A DNA stretch of 64,000 bases from Mucilaginibacter endophyticus (GCF_003351025.1 NZ_QPCG01000002.1:496001-560000), one strand, 5' to 3'; positions 35,787 to 44,243 are shown, numbered from the stretch's first letter. Notes: generated by a model not told the origin, from the letters alone. A program made the numbers and translations.

Positions 35787-36065
35787 ATGAACAATTCTAA
35801 TCAATCATTTTTTTCAGCATGTCATGTCCCTGATCGTTATGCAAAGGTTTCATGCACACAGGATAAAGTAATTTACACGCTTTCACAATTAAAGCAGGCT
35901 ACTGTGGCTGATATCGCATTAAAATTAAGGGAATACGAACCATCGGTAAACGCGTTCACTCACGAAAAAAATGCTGCTGAAGTACTTGATTATTTGTTTG
36001 CCCGCGGTATGGTGAAAATCACCAGGCTAAACGGCGAATTAAACTACAACCTGGTTAGCGCTTAA
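35787..36065 (+). CDS. Small winged-helix-like protein of unknown function
   Basis: 92 aa, no signal. The central part, VIYTLSQLKQATVADIALKLREYEP, followed by AAEVLDYLFARGMVKITRLNGELNYNLV, has the layout of a winged helix (helix-turn-helix then beta wing), like small MarR- or ArsR-type fragments. DNA binding is an inference from this layout. Probably cotranscribed with the DUF2383 gene. Its stop codon lies inside the loop of a terminator hairpin. Confidence 0.6.
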   Translation: MNNSNQSFFSACHVPDRYAKVSCTQDKVIYTLSQLKQATVADIALKLREYEPSVNAFTHEKNAAEVLDYLFARGMVKITRLNGELNYNLVSA

Positions 36066-36081
36066 ACAGGTTGTAGTTTAA
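36039..36081. terminator. Terminator hairpin between convergent genes
   Basis: A perfect 15-bp stem (arms 36039-36053 and 36067-36081; TTAAACTACAACCTG and its complement) with a 13-nt loop overlaps the end of the winged-helix-like gene. It sits just beyond the stop of the convergent membrane protein gene. Confidence 0.7.
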
Positions 36082-36086
36082 GTATA

Positions 36087-36476
36087 TTACATACCCGGCG
36101 AAAGTGGTTTAGCCGAAACTATACTATCAACCACAAAAACGCTTACTCCGCGCCATGGCAATGTGTGCAGGTATTCTTTATAATGAAGTTCAAGAAATGA
36201 ACCCGCATTGCTGCTCAGTTGCTTCGCCACCTTTTCGTCGGTTACAGAAAACATAAACTCATTTGAACCAATTGTGCCCCCGGCTACCTGACTGCGGATT
36301 CCGCTTTGGATCAACCTCCCCTCGTAGGTTTTAAAAACATAACCTTTCTTCACAAAATAATTCATTGTACCGGCCTTTGTGCCTTCGCCAAAAACAAAAC
36401 AATAGCGATAGTAAAAGAAGCCAACTAAAATCAGTAGCAGTATAAGGGTAATAATGACTTTGGTTTTTGTTTTCAT
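36087..36476 (-). CDS. Conserved membrane-anchored protein of unknown function
   Basis: 129 aa. One N-terminal membrane helix (about 7-25), then a soluble beta-rich part with GEGTKAGTMNYFVKKGYVFKTYEGRLIQ and LELHYKEYLHTLPWRGVSVFVVDSI. I recognise this arrangement from many Bacteroidota proteins, some mislabelled as 6-phosphogluconate dehydrogenase; nothing supports that activity. Probably faces the periplasm. Monocistronic, with the terminator above at its 3' end. Confidence 0.7.
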   Translation of the reverse strand: MKTKTKVIITLILLLILVGFFYYRYCFVFGEGTKAGTMNYFVKKGYVFKTYEGRLIQSGIRSQVAGGTIGSNEFMFSVTDEKVAKQLSSNAGSFLELHYKEYLHTLPWRGVSVFVVDSIVSAKPLSPGM

Positions 36477-36551
36477 TGGAAGATTTTTTTGCTAACTAAG
36501 CTACAAAAACTTAACAGCTAAGCAAATATTTATATGCCTCATAAGCTCCGG

Positions 36552-37346
36552 TCAATTAGCCTGTTTCTCGCCTTCCTTAATTTTTGTCAGGTTTACTTTT
36601 CTGAATGATTCTACTAAAAAGTTTACCAAACCTGTTAGGTTAAAAGGAGGATCGTTAGTGGTTAGCGTAAGCTTGTCTTTATTATTTTCAAAGTCTATAT
36701 CCAAATGGTAATTAGGGGCATCAGTAACCTGGCTACCCTGTTTCCAATCGTACATTTTTTTCAGCTCGCTGTGTTTAAGCCAAAAGTTAAGGCTATCCAG
36801 CTGTGCGCCGGTAAGCCTGCCAGCATAATCCCCTTTAAATGGTTCTGTAAATTCGCCTCCTTTTAAACGGTAAGTACCATCAGCCCATATGTTGATCAGT
36901 AATTGTGGGCAATTGCCATAACAGGTTGAAGACAGAAAGCGAAGCTTTGAAAACTTCACCCCGTTATCAAAGCTGGCTTTATAATTTTTAAACTGGAGCG
37001 GCGGGCGTCCTGCTAACTTCACTGCATTTTCATTAACCGCCTTAATGGTTAGTTTTTTTCCGTCAAAATAATTGATGATGAATTTAGAAACCTCGGCATG
37101 TTGCTGTCTGAAATTATCTGCACTGGTGGTATAGGTATCAATTATCTTAAGTGTATCGTGCCCTATTTTGTATTTGTTTTCGTGTTTCTTATATCCATCG
37201 AAATTAAAATAAGCTTTTCCTCCATTAAAATAGAGATAGCCAAGATCTTCGGTAAGCCATTCCTCAGATTCAACAGTTGTATGCTGGCCAAATGACGAAC
37301 CGCATAGCGCGATAAGAAATAAAAGAAGCAGTGATACGCTTTTCAT
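36552..37346 (-). CDS. DUF6438 domain protein, exported
   Basis: 264 aa. Signal peptide 1-20 (SFGQ). After an N-terminal region, the DUF6438 motif is seen at about 125-235: KLRFLSSTCYGNCPQLLINIWADGTYRLKGGEF. Two Cys in CYGNCP could form a disulfide or bind metal. Function unknown. It begins 11 bp after the HAD gene and is therefore its operon partner. Confidence 0.75.
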   Translation of the reverse strand: MKSVSLLLLFLIALCGSSFGQHTTVESEEWLTEDLGYLYFNGGKAYFNFDGYKKHENKYKIGHDTLKIIDTYTTSADNFRQQHAEVSKFIINYFDGKKLTIKAVNENAVKLAGRPPLQFKNYKASFDNGVKFSKLRFLSSTCYGNCPQLLINIWADGTYRLKGGEFTEPFKGDYAGRLTGAQLDSLNFWLKHSELKKMYDWKQGSQVTDAPNYHLDIDFENNKDKLTLTTNDPPFNLTGLVNFLVESFRKVNLTKIKEGEKQAN

Positions 37347-37357
37347 GTAAACTAAAC

Positions 37358-37990
37358 TTACAAACTCAAATAATATTGGGTCAGCGATTCAAAATCATCA
37401 AACTTATTATCATAATCATCTGTGTTGCCAAACCCATAGCTAACAAATGTAAAGGGAATGCCTGCCAGGCGTGTTTGCTCGGCATCGCCATTGGTATCTC
37501 CTATATAAACCGGGCTTTGTAAATTGTGCTTATCCATCAGCAAATGCATGTTGTGGTTTTTAGGCATTTGATTGGTTCCGTAAGCCATGCTATCGGTAAT
37601 AAACTCATTAATATCTGCCCAGGCTAAAAACAACGGAATAATGCCGACCGCACAATTGCTCAATACAAACAATTTATACTTGGATGACAATTGCTGCAAA
37701 CCGTCTTTCACGCCTTTATACATAATGCCGCCGCTGGTGGGTAATATCTCGCGTCTTACCTGGTTTACGGCGTAATATACTTCCATTCCTTTTTCATCAT
37801 CAAGTTCGGGCAGTAAAACACGGGTTAGTTTCTGTCCTTCCATTCCTATTACATGAAGCAGATCGTCGCGTTTTATTGTTCTCGGTATATCAAGCTTTTG
37901 AAATATAAGGTTCCATGATTGGGCGTAAGTGTCAACGGCGTCCCAAAGGGTTCCGTCCATATCAAAAATGAGGCTGTCGGGTTTCTGCAT
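37358..37990 (-). CDS. HAD family phosphatase, phosphoglycolate-phosphatase-like
   Basis: 210 aa. Motif I SLIFDMDGTLWDAVDTY, motif II LFVLSNCA, a Lys in QMPKNHNMHLLM as motif III and VYIGDTNGDAEQTRLAGIPFTFVSYGFG as motif IV. The cap is alpha-helical between motif I and II, as in subclass IA. Cytosolic. Substrate unknown; small phosphoesters are typical. First gene of a pair with the DUF6438 gene. Confidence 0.88.
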   Translation of the reverse strand: MQKPDSLIFDMDGTLWDAVDTYAQSWNLIFQKLDIPRTIKRDDLLHVIGMEGQKLTRVLLPELDDEKGMEVYYAVNQVRREILPTSGGIMYKGVKDGLQQLSSKYKLFVLSNCAVGIIPLFLAWADINEFITDSMAYGTNQMPKNHNMHLLMDKHNLQSPVYIGDTNGDAEQTRLAGIPFTFVSYGFGNTDDYDNKFDDFESLTQYYLSL

Positions 37991-38100
37991 CAGCTAAAAT
38001 TATGTATTTCGCTAAGATGAAGAATTAGCAGCAATTAATGTTCATGTTTTCTTCATTATTAATCCTCACCTTAGCATTGTGATAAGGTTAACGCGGGTCG

Positions 38101-38158
38101 GCTTAGCAGGAGGCTGAGCTCGCAAAGAACCCCCGCCTCTCGGCGGGGGTTTCTTTTT
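38101..38158 (+). ncRNA. Terminator hairpin with preceding stem, possible small RNA end
   Basis: A stem AACCCCCGCC/GGCGGGGGTT (38128-38137 and 38142-38151, TCTC loop) is followed on plus by TCTTTTT, a good Rho-independent terminator. Just before it GCTTAGC pairs with GCTGAGC (38101-38119). No plus-strand gene ends here: both neighbours are on minus, so either a short plus RNA in 37991-38158 ends here or the hairpin terminates the metallo-hydrolase transcript on minus, where the tail is TTCTTTG. Confidence 0.4.
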
Positions 38159-38256
38159 ATAGCGGTATTTTAAACGTTTATAATTGATCCGTTCTACGTC
38201 GTTAGTATCATCTTCCAAATACTAAGTTATGTTTACATACGATTTAATACGCTGAA

Positions 38257-38916
38257 CTAAAGACTTATCCCGTCCCCTACTTTATAAACTTCATGAAACT
38301 TAATGCCCAGTTTATCAAAATGCTTTTTATAAGCGGCATAACGCTGAAGAATGAAAAAATCCTTTGCATACCCGTCATGCACAGGCAAAATTTGTTTAGG
38401 GTGTAATTCATCTGCAAAGGCCGAAATTGTGGGCTCGTTGGCAAAGGGCGCCATCGATACCATGATCAGCAATTCGATCCCCTTAAAATTAAATAGCTTT
38501 TCCTCCATTGAGTCAACCGGATGTAAGATTTTATTATTAATCAGGAAACCGGTCATTTGGGGCAAGGGATTATCCATGATCAGTTCGTGCTTAACCGGAA
38601 AGGCCTGTAATTTAAATGGTCCCGCTTTATAAGTCCCCTCCTCCAGCAAAGTATACTTTAAATTTGCCTTTTCCAATTCCTTACCTACCTGCGAGTTTGT
38701 AATAATCTCTGCTTTGTTTAGCTCAACAATGCTTTTTAAAATGTCGATATCAAAATGATCGGGATGGATATGGGTGATCACAATATTCTTTACATCGGCA
38801 AACATTTGTGGCGTAACCAAACCTTCAGCAAATGAAAATTTACCCGGATCAAATAATAGCTGATAATTATCCAATTCAAAAAGCAGACACGAATGCAAGT
38901 ATTTTGATATTTTCAT
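38257..38916 (-). CDS. MBL-fold metallo-hydrolase (UlaG-like)
   Basis: 219 aa, cytosolic. It begins MKISKYLHSCLLFEL and has the metallo-beta-lactamase zinc motif HxHxDH as ITHIHPDHFD near residue 48, then VKHELI and PVHDGYAKD supplying later ligands. The arrangement resembles UlaG-type lactonases and UPF0173 proteins. Substrate unknown. Followed downstream by the terminator-like stem at 38128-38151. Confidence 0.85.
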   Translation of the reverse strand: MKISKYLHSCLLFELDNYQLLFDPGKFSFAEGLVTPQMFADVKNIVITHIHPDHFDIDILKSIVELNKAEIITNSQVGKELEKANLKYTLLEEGTYKAGPFKLQAFPVKHELIMDNPLPQMTGFLINNKILHPVDSMEEKLFNFKGIELLIMVSMAPFANEPTISAFADELHPKQILPVHDGYAKDFFILQRYAAYKKHFDKLGIKFHEVYKVGDGISL

Positions 38917-39014
38917 AAGCAGAGGTTTATTTCCTAAAGATACACAGGAAAGAGTTATGAAGTTTTAGAAAATATGTTTATTCGGTACTTCAAGAAGCGA
39001 TGAAAATAAAAAAG

Positions 39015-39097
39015 CGTCATTGCGAGGTACAAAGCAATCCCCGATTTACAAGTCCACCCTGCATAGTTTGGGATTGCTTTATACCTCGCAATTGACG
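39015..39097. repeat. Palindromic repeat, CATTGCGAGG family, copy 2
   Basis: Left arm begins CGTCATTGCGAGGTAC and continues AAAGCAATCC; the right arm (39070-39097) is its complement with one inserted base and one C/A mismatch. A spacer of about 30 nt separates them. It lies after the stop codon of the PhoH gene, before the metallo-hydrolase start. Confidence 0.85.
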
Positions 39098-39110
39098 TAG
39101 TGAAGATACC

Positions 39111-40454
39111 CTACAACAACTCCGTAGCCAAATTAGCTAATTCGCTTCTTTCTCCTTTTTGCAGAGTGATATGCGCATAAAGCGGGTGACCTTTCGCCTT
39201 ATCTATTAAATATGATAATCCGTTACTTTCTGCGTCAAGGTAAGGCGTGTCTATCTGGTAAATATCTCCGGTAAATACAAACTTGCTATTTTCACCGGCG
39301 CGGGATATGATAGTTTTTACTTCATGCGGAGTGAGGTTTTGCGCTTCATCCACAATAAAGAAAATCTTGCTGAGCGTACGCCCGCGGATAAAAGCCAGTG
39401 GCGCTATCGAAATCTTATCGTTGTTGACCAATTCATCAATCTTAGCCTGCATTTTTTCGTCATCAGCAAACTGGTCTTTGATGAATTTCAGGTTATCCCA
39501 TATTGGCGCCATGTATGGATCTATCTTTGATTTAATATCACCGGGCAAAAAGCCAATATCTTTATTACTTAAGGGTACTATAGGGCGGGTTACAAAAATC
39601 TGGCGGTAATATTTACGCTGCTCAAGGGCGCTGGCCAGTGCTAACAAGGTTTTGCCCGTCCCCGCGTTGCCTTGTATGGTTACTAATTTAATATCCGGAT
39701 GCAAGAGTGCATGAATTGCAAACGATTGCTCCAGGTTACGGGGATAGATATTTAATACCGGCTGCTCGGTAACTTTTTCAAGTTGTTTGCTCTGCGAATT
39801 ATAAAAACCTACCGTATCTCCTTTTTTACCTTTTAATACATAAAAATGATTATTGGTATATGATTCTATCTTCAAATTCTCGGCCGGAACATTCTCGTTT
39901 TTATTCAGCGTGGTGATGAGCTTTTCAGTAACTTTCTCTACATCCGTTTTGCCGGTGTACAACTCATCCAGGTTTTTGATCTTACCTGTTTCGTAATCTT
40001 CGGCGTGTAGATTAAGGGCTTTGGCTTTAAGGCGAAGACAGATATCTTTTGAAACCAGCACTACCTTTTTACCCGGGTTCTCTTCCTGTAAACCTAAGGC
40101 CGCGTTCAGGATCCGGTGATCTGTTTTATCGGAACCAAAAACCTGCTCGGCATCAAGACCCGTGGTTTTGGTGTCCATAGCCACTTTAAAACTGCCTTTG
40201 GTTTTACCGTTAAGCGGAACCCACTCATTAATCAGTCCGTTGTGAGAAAAATCATCCATGAGCCTGATAAAACTCCGGGCCTCAAAGTTACGGGTATCAT
40301 TACCGTTTTTTTTGTTGTCAAGCTCTTCCAATACCTGGATGGGTATGGCTACATCATGCTCCTGGAAGTTTTGAAATGCATTGTGATCATACAGGATCAC
40401 GGAGGTATCTAAAACAAATATTTTTTTCTTCTGGTTACGCTGGCCGTCCTTCAT
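39111..40454 (-). CDS. PIN-PhoH ATPase (PhoH2 type)
   Basis: 447 aa. N-terminal PIN RNase domain (about 10-150) with KIFVLDTSVILYDHNAF, EELDNKK and an Asp-rich C-terminal motif. After a linker, the PhoH ATPase begins at about 235 with IYPRNLEQSFAIHALLHPDIKLVTI, Walker A QGNAGTGKTLLALA, and Walker B FFIVDEAQNLTPHEVKT. PIN-PhoH fusions unwind and cleave RNA with ATP. Cytosolic. The upstream gap of about 650 bp holds a candidate ncRNA on the same strand that ends in its own terminator. Confidence 0.92.
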   Translation of the reverse strand: MKDGQRNQKKKIFVLDTSVILYDHNAFQNFQEHDVAIPIQVLEELDNKKNGNDTRNFEARSFIRLMDDFSHNGLINEWVPLNGKTKGSFKVAMDTKTTGLDAEQVFGSDKTDHRILNAALGLQEENPGKKVVLVSKDICLRLKAKALNLHAEDYETGKIKNLDELYTGKTDVEKVTEKLITTLNKNENVPAENLKIESYTNNHFYVLKGKKGDTVGFYNSQSKQLEKVTEQPVLNIYPRNLEQSFAIHALLHPDIKLVTIQGNAGTGKTLLALASALEQRKYYRQIFVTRPIVPLSNKDIGFLPGDIKSKIDPYMAPIWDNLKFIKDQFADDEKMQAKIDELVNNDKISIAPLAFIRGRTLSKIFFIVDEAQNLTPHEVKTIISRAGENSKFVFTGDIYQIDTPYLDAESNGLSYLIDKAKGHPLYAHITLQKGERSELANLATELL

Positions 40455-40514
40455 ATCCGTCTAAAATAACGATTTTAACATTTGAAGAAAAATTTCTCCC
40501 CAAACAAAAAACCT

Positions 40515-40848
40515 TCAAAAACGAAAACGGGAGTCATTTCTTTCGATTTGAACTCCCGTTTCCAAACTGCCTCTTAACCGTAGTTGCCTGACAGCATCAA
40601 GTTTTGTGTATCTTTAACCGACATGATCGTTGTCCGTTGCTCTCACGAGCGGTCGACCCGTTTTCGTTGTCACCGGTTTCTGTTGGTTCCCTCCGTAGAG
40701 TTTCTCTTCTTAATTCCGGCACCTCCTTTAACCACTTTCTTTTTTCAAAAGACTTTCGCCTTCTTCATTTTTTCTTGTGACTCAGGGACTTCCCTTGATC
40801 TTTAGTTCCCCCGGAGGTTCACCCGATTCAATTTCTGTTTTCCTGAAA
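40515..40848 (-). ncRNA. Candidate non-coding RNA upstream of the PIN-PhoH gene
   Basis: In the 653-bp gap 40455-41107 no protein reads well. On minus, a promoter-like pair (40855-40882) is followed by about 330 nt of purine-rich sequence with several short hairpins, such as AGGGAAGTCCCT and GCTCGTGAGAGC. It has at least six GGA motifs and a perfect AAAGGAGGT match to the anti-SD, and ends in a strong terminator. No open frame of useful length with a plausible start exists on minus. I cannot place it in a known RNA family; 6S-like RNA is one option. Confidence 0.5.
40525..40561 (-). terminator. Rho-independent terminator of the candidate ncRNA
   Basis: On minus a 10-bp stem AAACGGGAGT/ACTCCCGTTT with a 17-nt loop is followed by TCGTTTTT. 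It lies 70 bp upstream of the PIN-PhoH start, so that gene needs a separate promoter or read-through. Confidence 0.75.
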
Positions 40849-40854
40849 GGCTAT

Positions 40855-40882
40855 CAAAGTACGTCGTTCTTGATGATTTCAA
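40855..40882 (-). promoter_or_regulatory. Promoter-like pair for the candidate ncRNA
   Basis: On minus TTG (40880-40882), an 18-nt spacer and TACTTTG (40855-40861), one base shorter than the TAnnTTTG consensus. This would start RNA near 40848. Confidence 0.4.
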
Positions 40883-41107
40883 TATCGGGACATTGGCTGA
40901 AATTGGCAAATATTTTCATTTGTTTTTATTAACAGGTTATTAACCTTAAAGAGTCAGTTATTAACAATCTAAAAACCATCAATTTTAAGTATAAATATTG
41001 AAAATCAAGTAAATAGCAGCCCCTGTTATTAACATTGCCCTTTTCAACAAACACTGCCCAAAACAATAAGTAAACAAAAAGAGAAAATGCGCAAAACTGG
41101 CAAAACG

Positions 41108-41872
41108 CTAAATTTTCTCTGTTAAATGCCGCCAATATCGCTTAGGAATATGGCGCACATGGAGCTTCGTATTTTTGCGCGAAACGATGTTTACGCTGTT
41201 AAAATAGTTTTTCCAAAGGTTTTGATAAATGCCTTCATCCTCGCTATAAGCCGCAATGACATCAACCGGTTTATTTAACTCGTCGAAATCCATTTCGATG
41301 AATTGCGTATCATGGAGATCGTAATATAACCCGTAATTTCTTTTAATATCATAGATCATCCATTTCTGATCGGCATATCTGCTTTTAAAATGCTTGATGA
41401 GCAATGGCAACACATTAAAATCAGGTTCAATAGCGGCGTAAAAAGTACCGTCATTTAGTTTTTGAAACCTCACAAAGGCCTCCATCCTGTGTTTTTCGCG
41501 CCGAACCATTTTTAAAATTTCCGACAGGCGCATCACATACCTGTTCCCATAATCTTCCTCAATGTTTCGATCGTTATCAAAAACATGCCGTATAAACCCG
41601 AGTACATTACAATCCTCTCCCGTAATTTCAGCCATGTGGCTTATGTAAAGGCGTTGCACACCGGCTGCCGAAAGTTTTTTTCGCAATCCTGTCAACACCC
41701 GGCCCGCGCGGGCCTCATCTGTAACAATAGGAATTACCTCTTCAAACAAAGCGCTGTTGCGCCACTCCCCTTTTAATAATTTAACAGGATACAGCTTGCG
41801 CTCATAAATTTCAAACACAGCAGTAAGCAGCCCTTCAAATGTTCCATCGTAAACCAGTGTATGCATTTTCAA
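41108..41872 (-). CDS. TIGR03915 family DNA-repair-associated protein
   Basis: 254 aa. MHTLVYDGTFEGLLTAVFEIYERK opens the protein, then a helical part with VLGFIRHVFDNDRNIEEDYGNRYVMRL and HRMEAFVRFQKLNDGTFYAAIEPDFNVLPLLIKHFKSRYADQKW. This matches the TIGR03915 (DUF4130) family, which is almost always found next to the TIGR03916 radical SAM protein. The reaction is unknown; DNA repair or modification is proposed from the pairing and from links with uracil-DNA glycosylase genes in other bacteria. It overlaps the upstream partner by 4 bp (ATGA). Confidence 0.88.
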   Translation of the reverse strand: MKMHTLVYDGTFEGLLTAVFEIYERKLYPVKLLKGEWRNSALFEEVIPIVTDEARAGRVLTGLRKKLSAAGVQRLYISHMAEITGEDCNVLGFIRHVFDNDRNIEEDYGNRYVMRLSEILKMVRREKHRMEAFVRFQKLNDGTFYAAIEPDFNVLPLLIKHFKSRYADQKWMIYDIKRNYGLYYDLHDTQFIEMDFDELNKPVDVIAAYSEDEGIYQNLWKNYFNSVNIVSRKNTKLHVRHIPKRYWRHLTEKI

Positions 41873-43125
41873 AACAGGTTAAGTTGGGTTTGCGTATTTT
41901 TAATGTATTTACTTTGCGATTGGGCCATGATAAATTGCTTGATTTTTTGCCCGGTTAAATCGCGCCGTTCAAACTCATTGCTTTTGCAGGTAATAAAATA
42001 CTTAGCCCGATTAATAGCCACTCCTATCTTTTTAAGTTGCTCCCAGCCCAATCCGGCAAACTTTCGCGCAGCAACTATTTTTTGTGCCGATAGTAAACCA
42101 ATACCCGGTACACGAAGAATCAACTGCAAGTCAGCTCTATTAATATCAATGGGAAAAACCTGCATATTCCGGATTGCCCAGCTCAGTTTAGGATCGATAT
42201 CCAGATCGAGCAGCGGATTTTGATTATTGACGATCTCGTTTACATGGAAACCATAAAAACGCATAAGCCAATCGGCTTGGTAAAGGCGATTCTCACGCAC
42301 TAACGGGACAGCGGTATTCAAGGCCGGCAAGCGCTGGTCTGCCAGCACAGGTACATAGCCCGAATAATACACCCGCTTTAAATTGAAATTTTTATAAAAA
42401 TAATTGGCCGACTGCAATACCTGCTGATCACTCTCGCGTGTAGCGCCCACAATCACCTGTGTACTTTGACCTGCAGGCGCGAACATTGGTGTATTTTTAA
42501 AAAGCTTCTTCTCTTCTGTATTCTGAATAATTTCCTTTTTCAAAAACTGCATCGGATCGATCATGTCCTGCCGGTTTTTATCGGGAGCCAGCAGTTTTAA
42601 TCCGGCCTCGGTAGGCATTTCCAAATTCACACTGAGCCTATCGGCATATAAACCCGCTTCGCGCATCAACTCCTCACTTGCACCGGGAATGGATTTTAAA
42701 TGAATATACCCGTTAAAGTTATGCTCGGTCCTTAACTTTTTTGCTACACGAACCAGGCGCTCCATCGTATAATCGGCATCCTTAAAAATACCTGAACTTA
42801 AAAACAGGCCTTCGATATAATTGCGGCGATAAAAATTAATGGTAAGGTCAACCACCTCCTGCACGGTAAACGCGGCCCGTTTGATATCATTGTTTTTGCG
42901 GGATACACAATAAGCGCAGTCGAATATGCAGTGATTGGTAAGCAGGATCTTCAGCAGCGATACGCATCGCCCGTCCTCAGTATAACTATGACAAATACCA
43001 TTGCTGGCATTTCCCAGTCCTTTGTCTTTGTTTTTCCTGTTGCTCCCGCTCGACGCGCATGATACATCATATTTTGCCGCATCGGCCAAAATATTGAGCT
43101 TTTCCGTTATCCTGTCCACATTCAT
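41869..43125 (-). CDS. Putative DNA modification/repair radical SAM protein (TIGR03916)
   Basis: 418 aa. Radical SAM cluster Cys66-Cys70-Cys73 (NHCIFDCAYC, CxxxCxxC) binds a [4Fe-4S] cluster. Additional Cys23 (DVSCASSG), Cys45 and Cys54 are candidates for a second cluster. The C-terminal part includes a helix-hairpin-helix, LILRVPGIGLLSAQKIVAARK, suited to DNA binding. Family members are predicted to repair or modify DNA, with spore photoproduct lyase as a distant model. It is translationally coupled with the TIGR03915 gene, whose start overlaps its stop. Confidence 0.9.
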   Translation of the reverse strand: MNVDRITEKLNILADAAKYDVSCASSGSNRKNKDKGLGNASNGICHSYTEDGRCVSLLKILLTNHCIFDCAYCVSRKNNDIKRAAFTVQEVVDLTINFYRRNYIEGLFLSSGIFKDADYTMERLVRVAKKLRTEHNFNGYIHLKSIPGASEELMREAGLYADRLSVNLEMPTEAGLKLLAPDKNRQDMIDPMQFLKKEIIQNTEEKKLFKNTPMFAPAGQSTQVIVGATRESDQQVLQSANYFYKNFNLKRVYYSGYVPVLADQRLPALNTAVPLVRENRLYQADWLMRFYGFHVNEIVNNQNPLLDLDIDPKLSWAIRNMQVFPIDINRADLQLILRVPGIGLLSAQKIVAARKFAGLGWEQLKKIGVAINRAKYFITCKSNEFERRDLTGQKIKQFIMAQSQSKYIKNTQTQLNLF

Positions 43126-43304
43126 ATCAAATCAAAAATACTAATAATTTTAGCAAAATAATTCAACTCAAAATTTTTTATTTTATAAATCAATAAATGA
43201 TCGCGATAGAATAATTTATATAGAGTTCCTCCATGACCTAAATCAAATAACAGGCAAACACTATTTCCTTTCAAGAGTTAACTATTAAAACAAAGATTAA
43301 ACTC

Positions 43305-43718
43305 ATGAAAAAATTATATACCGCTGTAGTAACAGCAAAAGGCGGCCGGGAAGGCCATATTAAATCAGAAGATGGTGTGATAGATATGAAGCTTAAACTA
43401 CCTGCGGCACTTGGCGGCGAAGATGGCTATGCCAACCCCGAATTGCTATTTGCCGGCGCCTGGGGAGCCTGCTACCTGGGTGCGCTGGGTTCTGTTGGTA
43501 AACGTGATAATGTAGATGTAACGCAGGCCACAGTTGATGTACATATTTCGTTCAACAAAGAGAGCGAGGCCGCATTCGCTTTGTCGGCCGAATTGCATGT
43601 ACATATCCCGGGCGTGGATTGGGATATTGCTCAAAAAATGGCTGATGCTGCGCACAGAGCTTGCCCTTACTCAAAGGCAACAAGAAACAATATAGAAGTA
43701 AAGGTGCTGGCAGATTAG
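43305..43718 (+). CDS. ohr: Organic hydroperoxide resistance protein Ohr
   Basis: 137 aa, cytosolic homodimer type. The Ohr active site is complete: peroxidatic Cys56 (WGACYLGAL), resolving Cys120 (HRACPYSKATRNN), Arg15 (GGREGH) and Glu46 (NPELLFAG). Ohr reduces fatty-acid and organic peroxides with lipoylated proteins as donors. No OhrR repressor is adjacent, so regulation is elsewhere. Followed by a hairpin shared with the convergent hsp20 gene. Confidence 0.93.
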   Translation: MKKLYTAVVTAKGGREGHIKSEDGVIDMKLKLPAALGGEDGYANPELLFAGAWGACYLGALGSVGKRDNVDVTQATVDVHISFNKESEAAFALSAELHVHIPGVDWDIAQKMADAAHRACPYSKATRNNIEVKVLAD

Positions 43719-43731
43719 CTGGTGCTAAAAA

Positions 43732-43758
43732 AAGGCCGCCCCATTACAGGGCGGCCTT
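43732..43758. terminator. Terminator between ohr and hsp20
   Basis: AAGGCCGCCC (43732-43741) pairs with GGGCGGCCTT (43749-43758) around a 7-nt loop. The T-run is on minus (seven T), so it is strongest for hsp20. Confidence 0.85.
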
Positions 43759-43795
43759 CAAACCAAACTAACTACTTTATGAAAACAGTCTTTAA

Positions 43796-44236
43796 TTATT
43801 TTACAGCTATTTCTCTTGTTTGAAATTTAGCTTCTTCTTTTTTTGCTATAGTAAGTTTCAAAATACCATCAGCATAATCCGCATCAATTTTTGATTGGTC
43901 GGCGCTTTCAGGCAAAGTGAATGATCTTACAAATGAATTGTAGCTATATTCACGTTTGCTGAATTTTTTACCTTCTTCAACGTTTTCGGCTTTCTTTTCA
44001 GCAGCTACACTTAATACGTTTTTATCAAGATTGATCTTGAAATCTTCTTTCTTTAAGCCAGGAACAGCCAGTTCAACATGAAATTCGTTTTCGGTTTCTG
44101 CAATGTTTACAGCAGGTACACGAGCGATTAATTTATCGCTTAAAAACGAATCATTGATCAGTGAATCAAATACATCACTAAAAAATGGGTTAGCTGAAGT
44201 ATTTTTAAGGCCGTTGTTAAATTTTACTAATGTCAT
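43796..44236 (-). CDS. Small heat-shock protein of the Hsp20/alpha-crystallin family
   Basis: 146 aa. Alpha-crystallin domain from about 40 to 135: VPAVNIAETENEFHVELAVPGLKKEDFKINL and YNSFVRSFTLPESADQSKIDADYADGILKLTIAKKE, then a short tail ending REIAVK with an IxV-type anchor. These proteins hold unfolding clients as oligomers. A near-perfect Shine-Dalgarno lies 7 nt upstream of the start. Convergent with ohr. Confidence 0.94.
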   Translation of the reverse strand: MTLVKFNNGLKNTSANPFFSDVFDSLINDSFLSDKLIARVPAVNIAETENEFHVELAVPGLKKEDFKINLDKNVLSVAAEKKAENVEEGKKFSKREYSYNSFVRSFTLPESADQSKIDADYADGILKLTIAKKEEAKFQTREIAVK

Positions 44237-44243
44237 TTTTATA

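Noticed and set aside
40525..40561. TTCAAATC in a GGGAG...CTCCC stem looked like a tRNA/tmRNA T-arm
   Set aside because: The T loop is not 7 nt, no acceptor or CCA region fits, and a T-run follows; it is a terminator.
40584..40805. 73-codon plus frame in the gap upstream of the PIN-PhoH gene
   Set aside because: Composition is unusual, there is no start context, and it is antisense to the ncRNA candidate with a terminator on the other strand.
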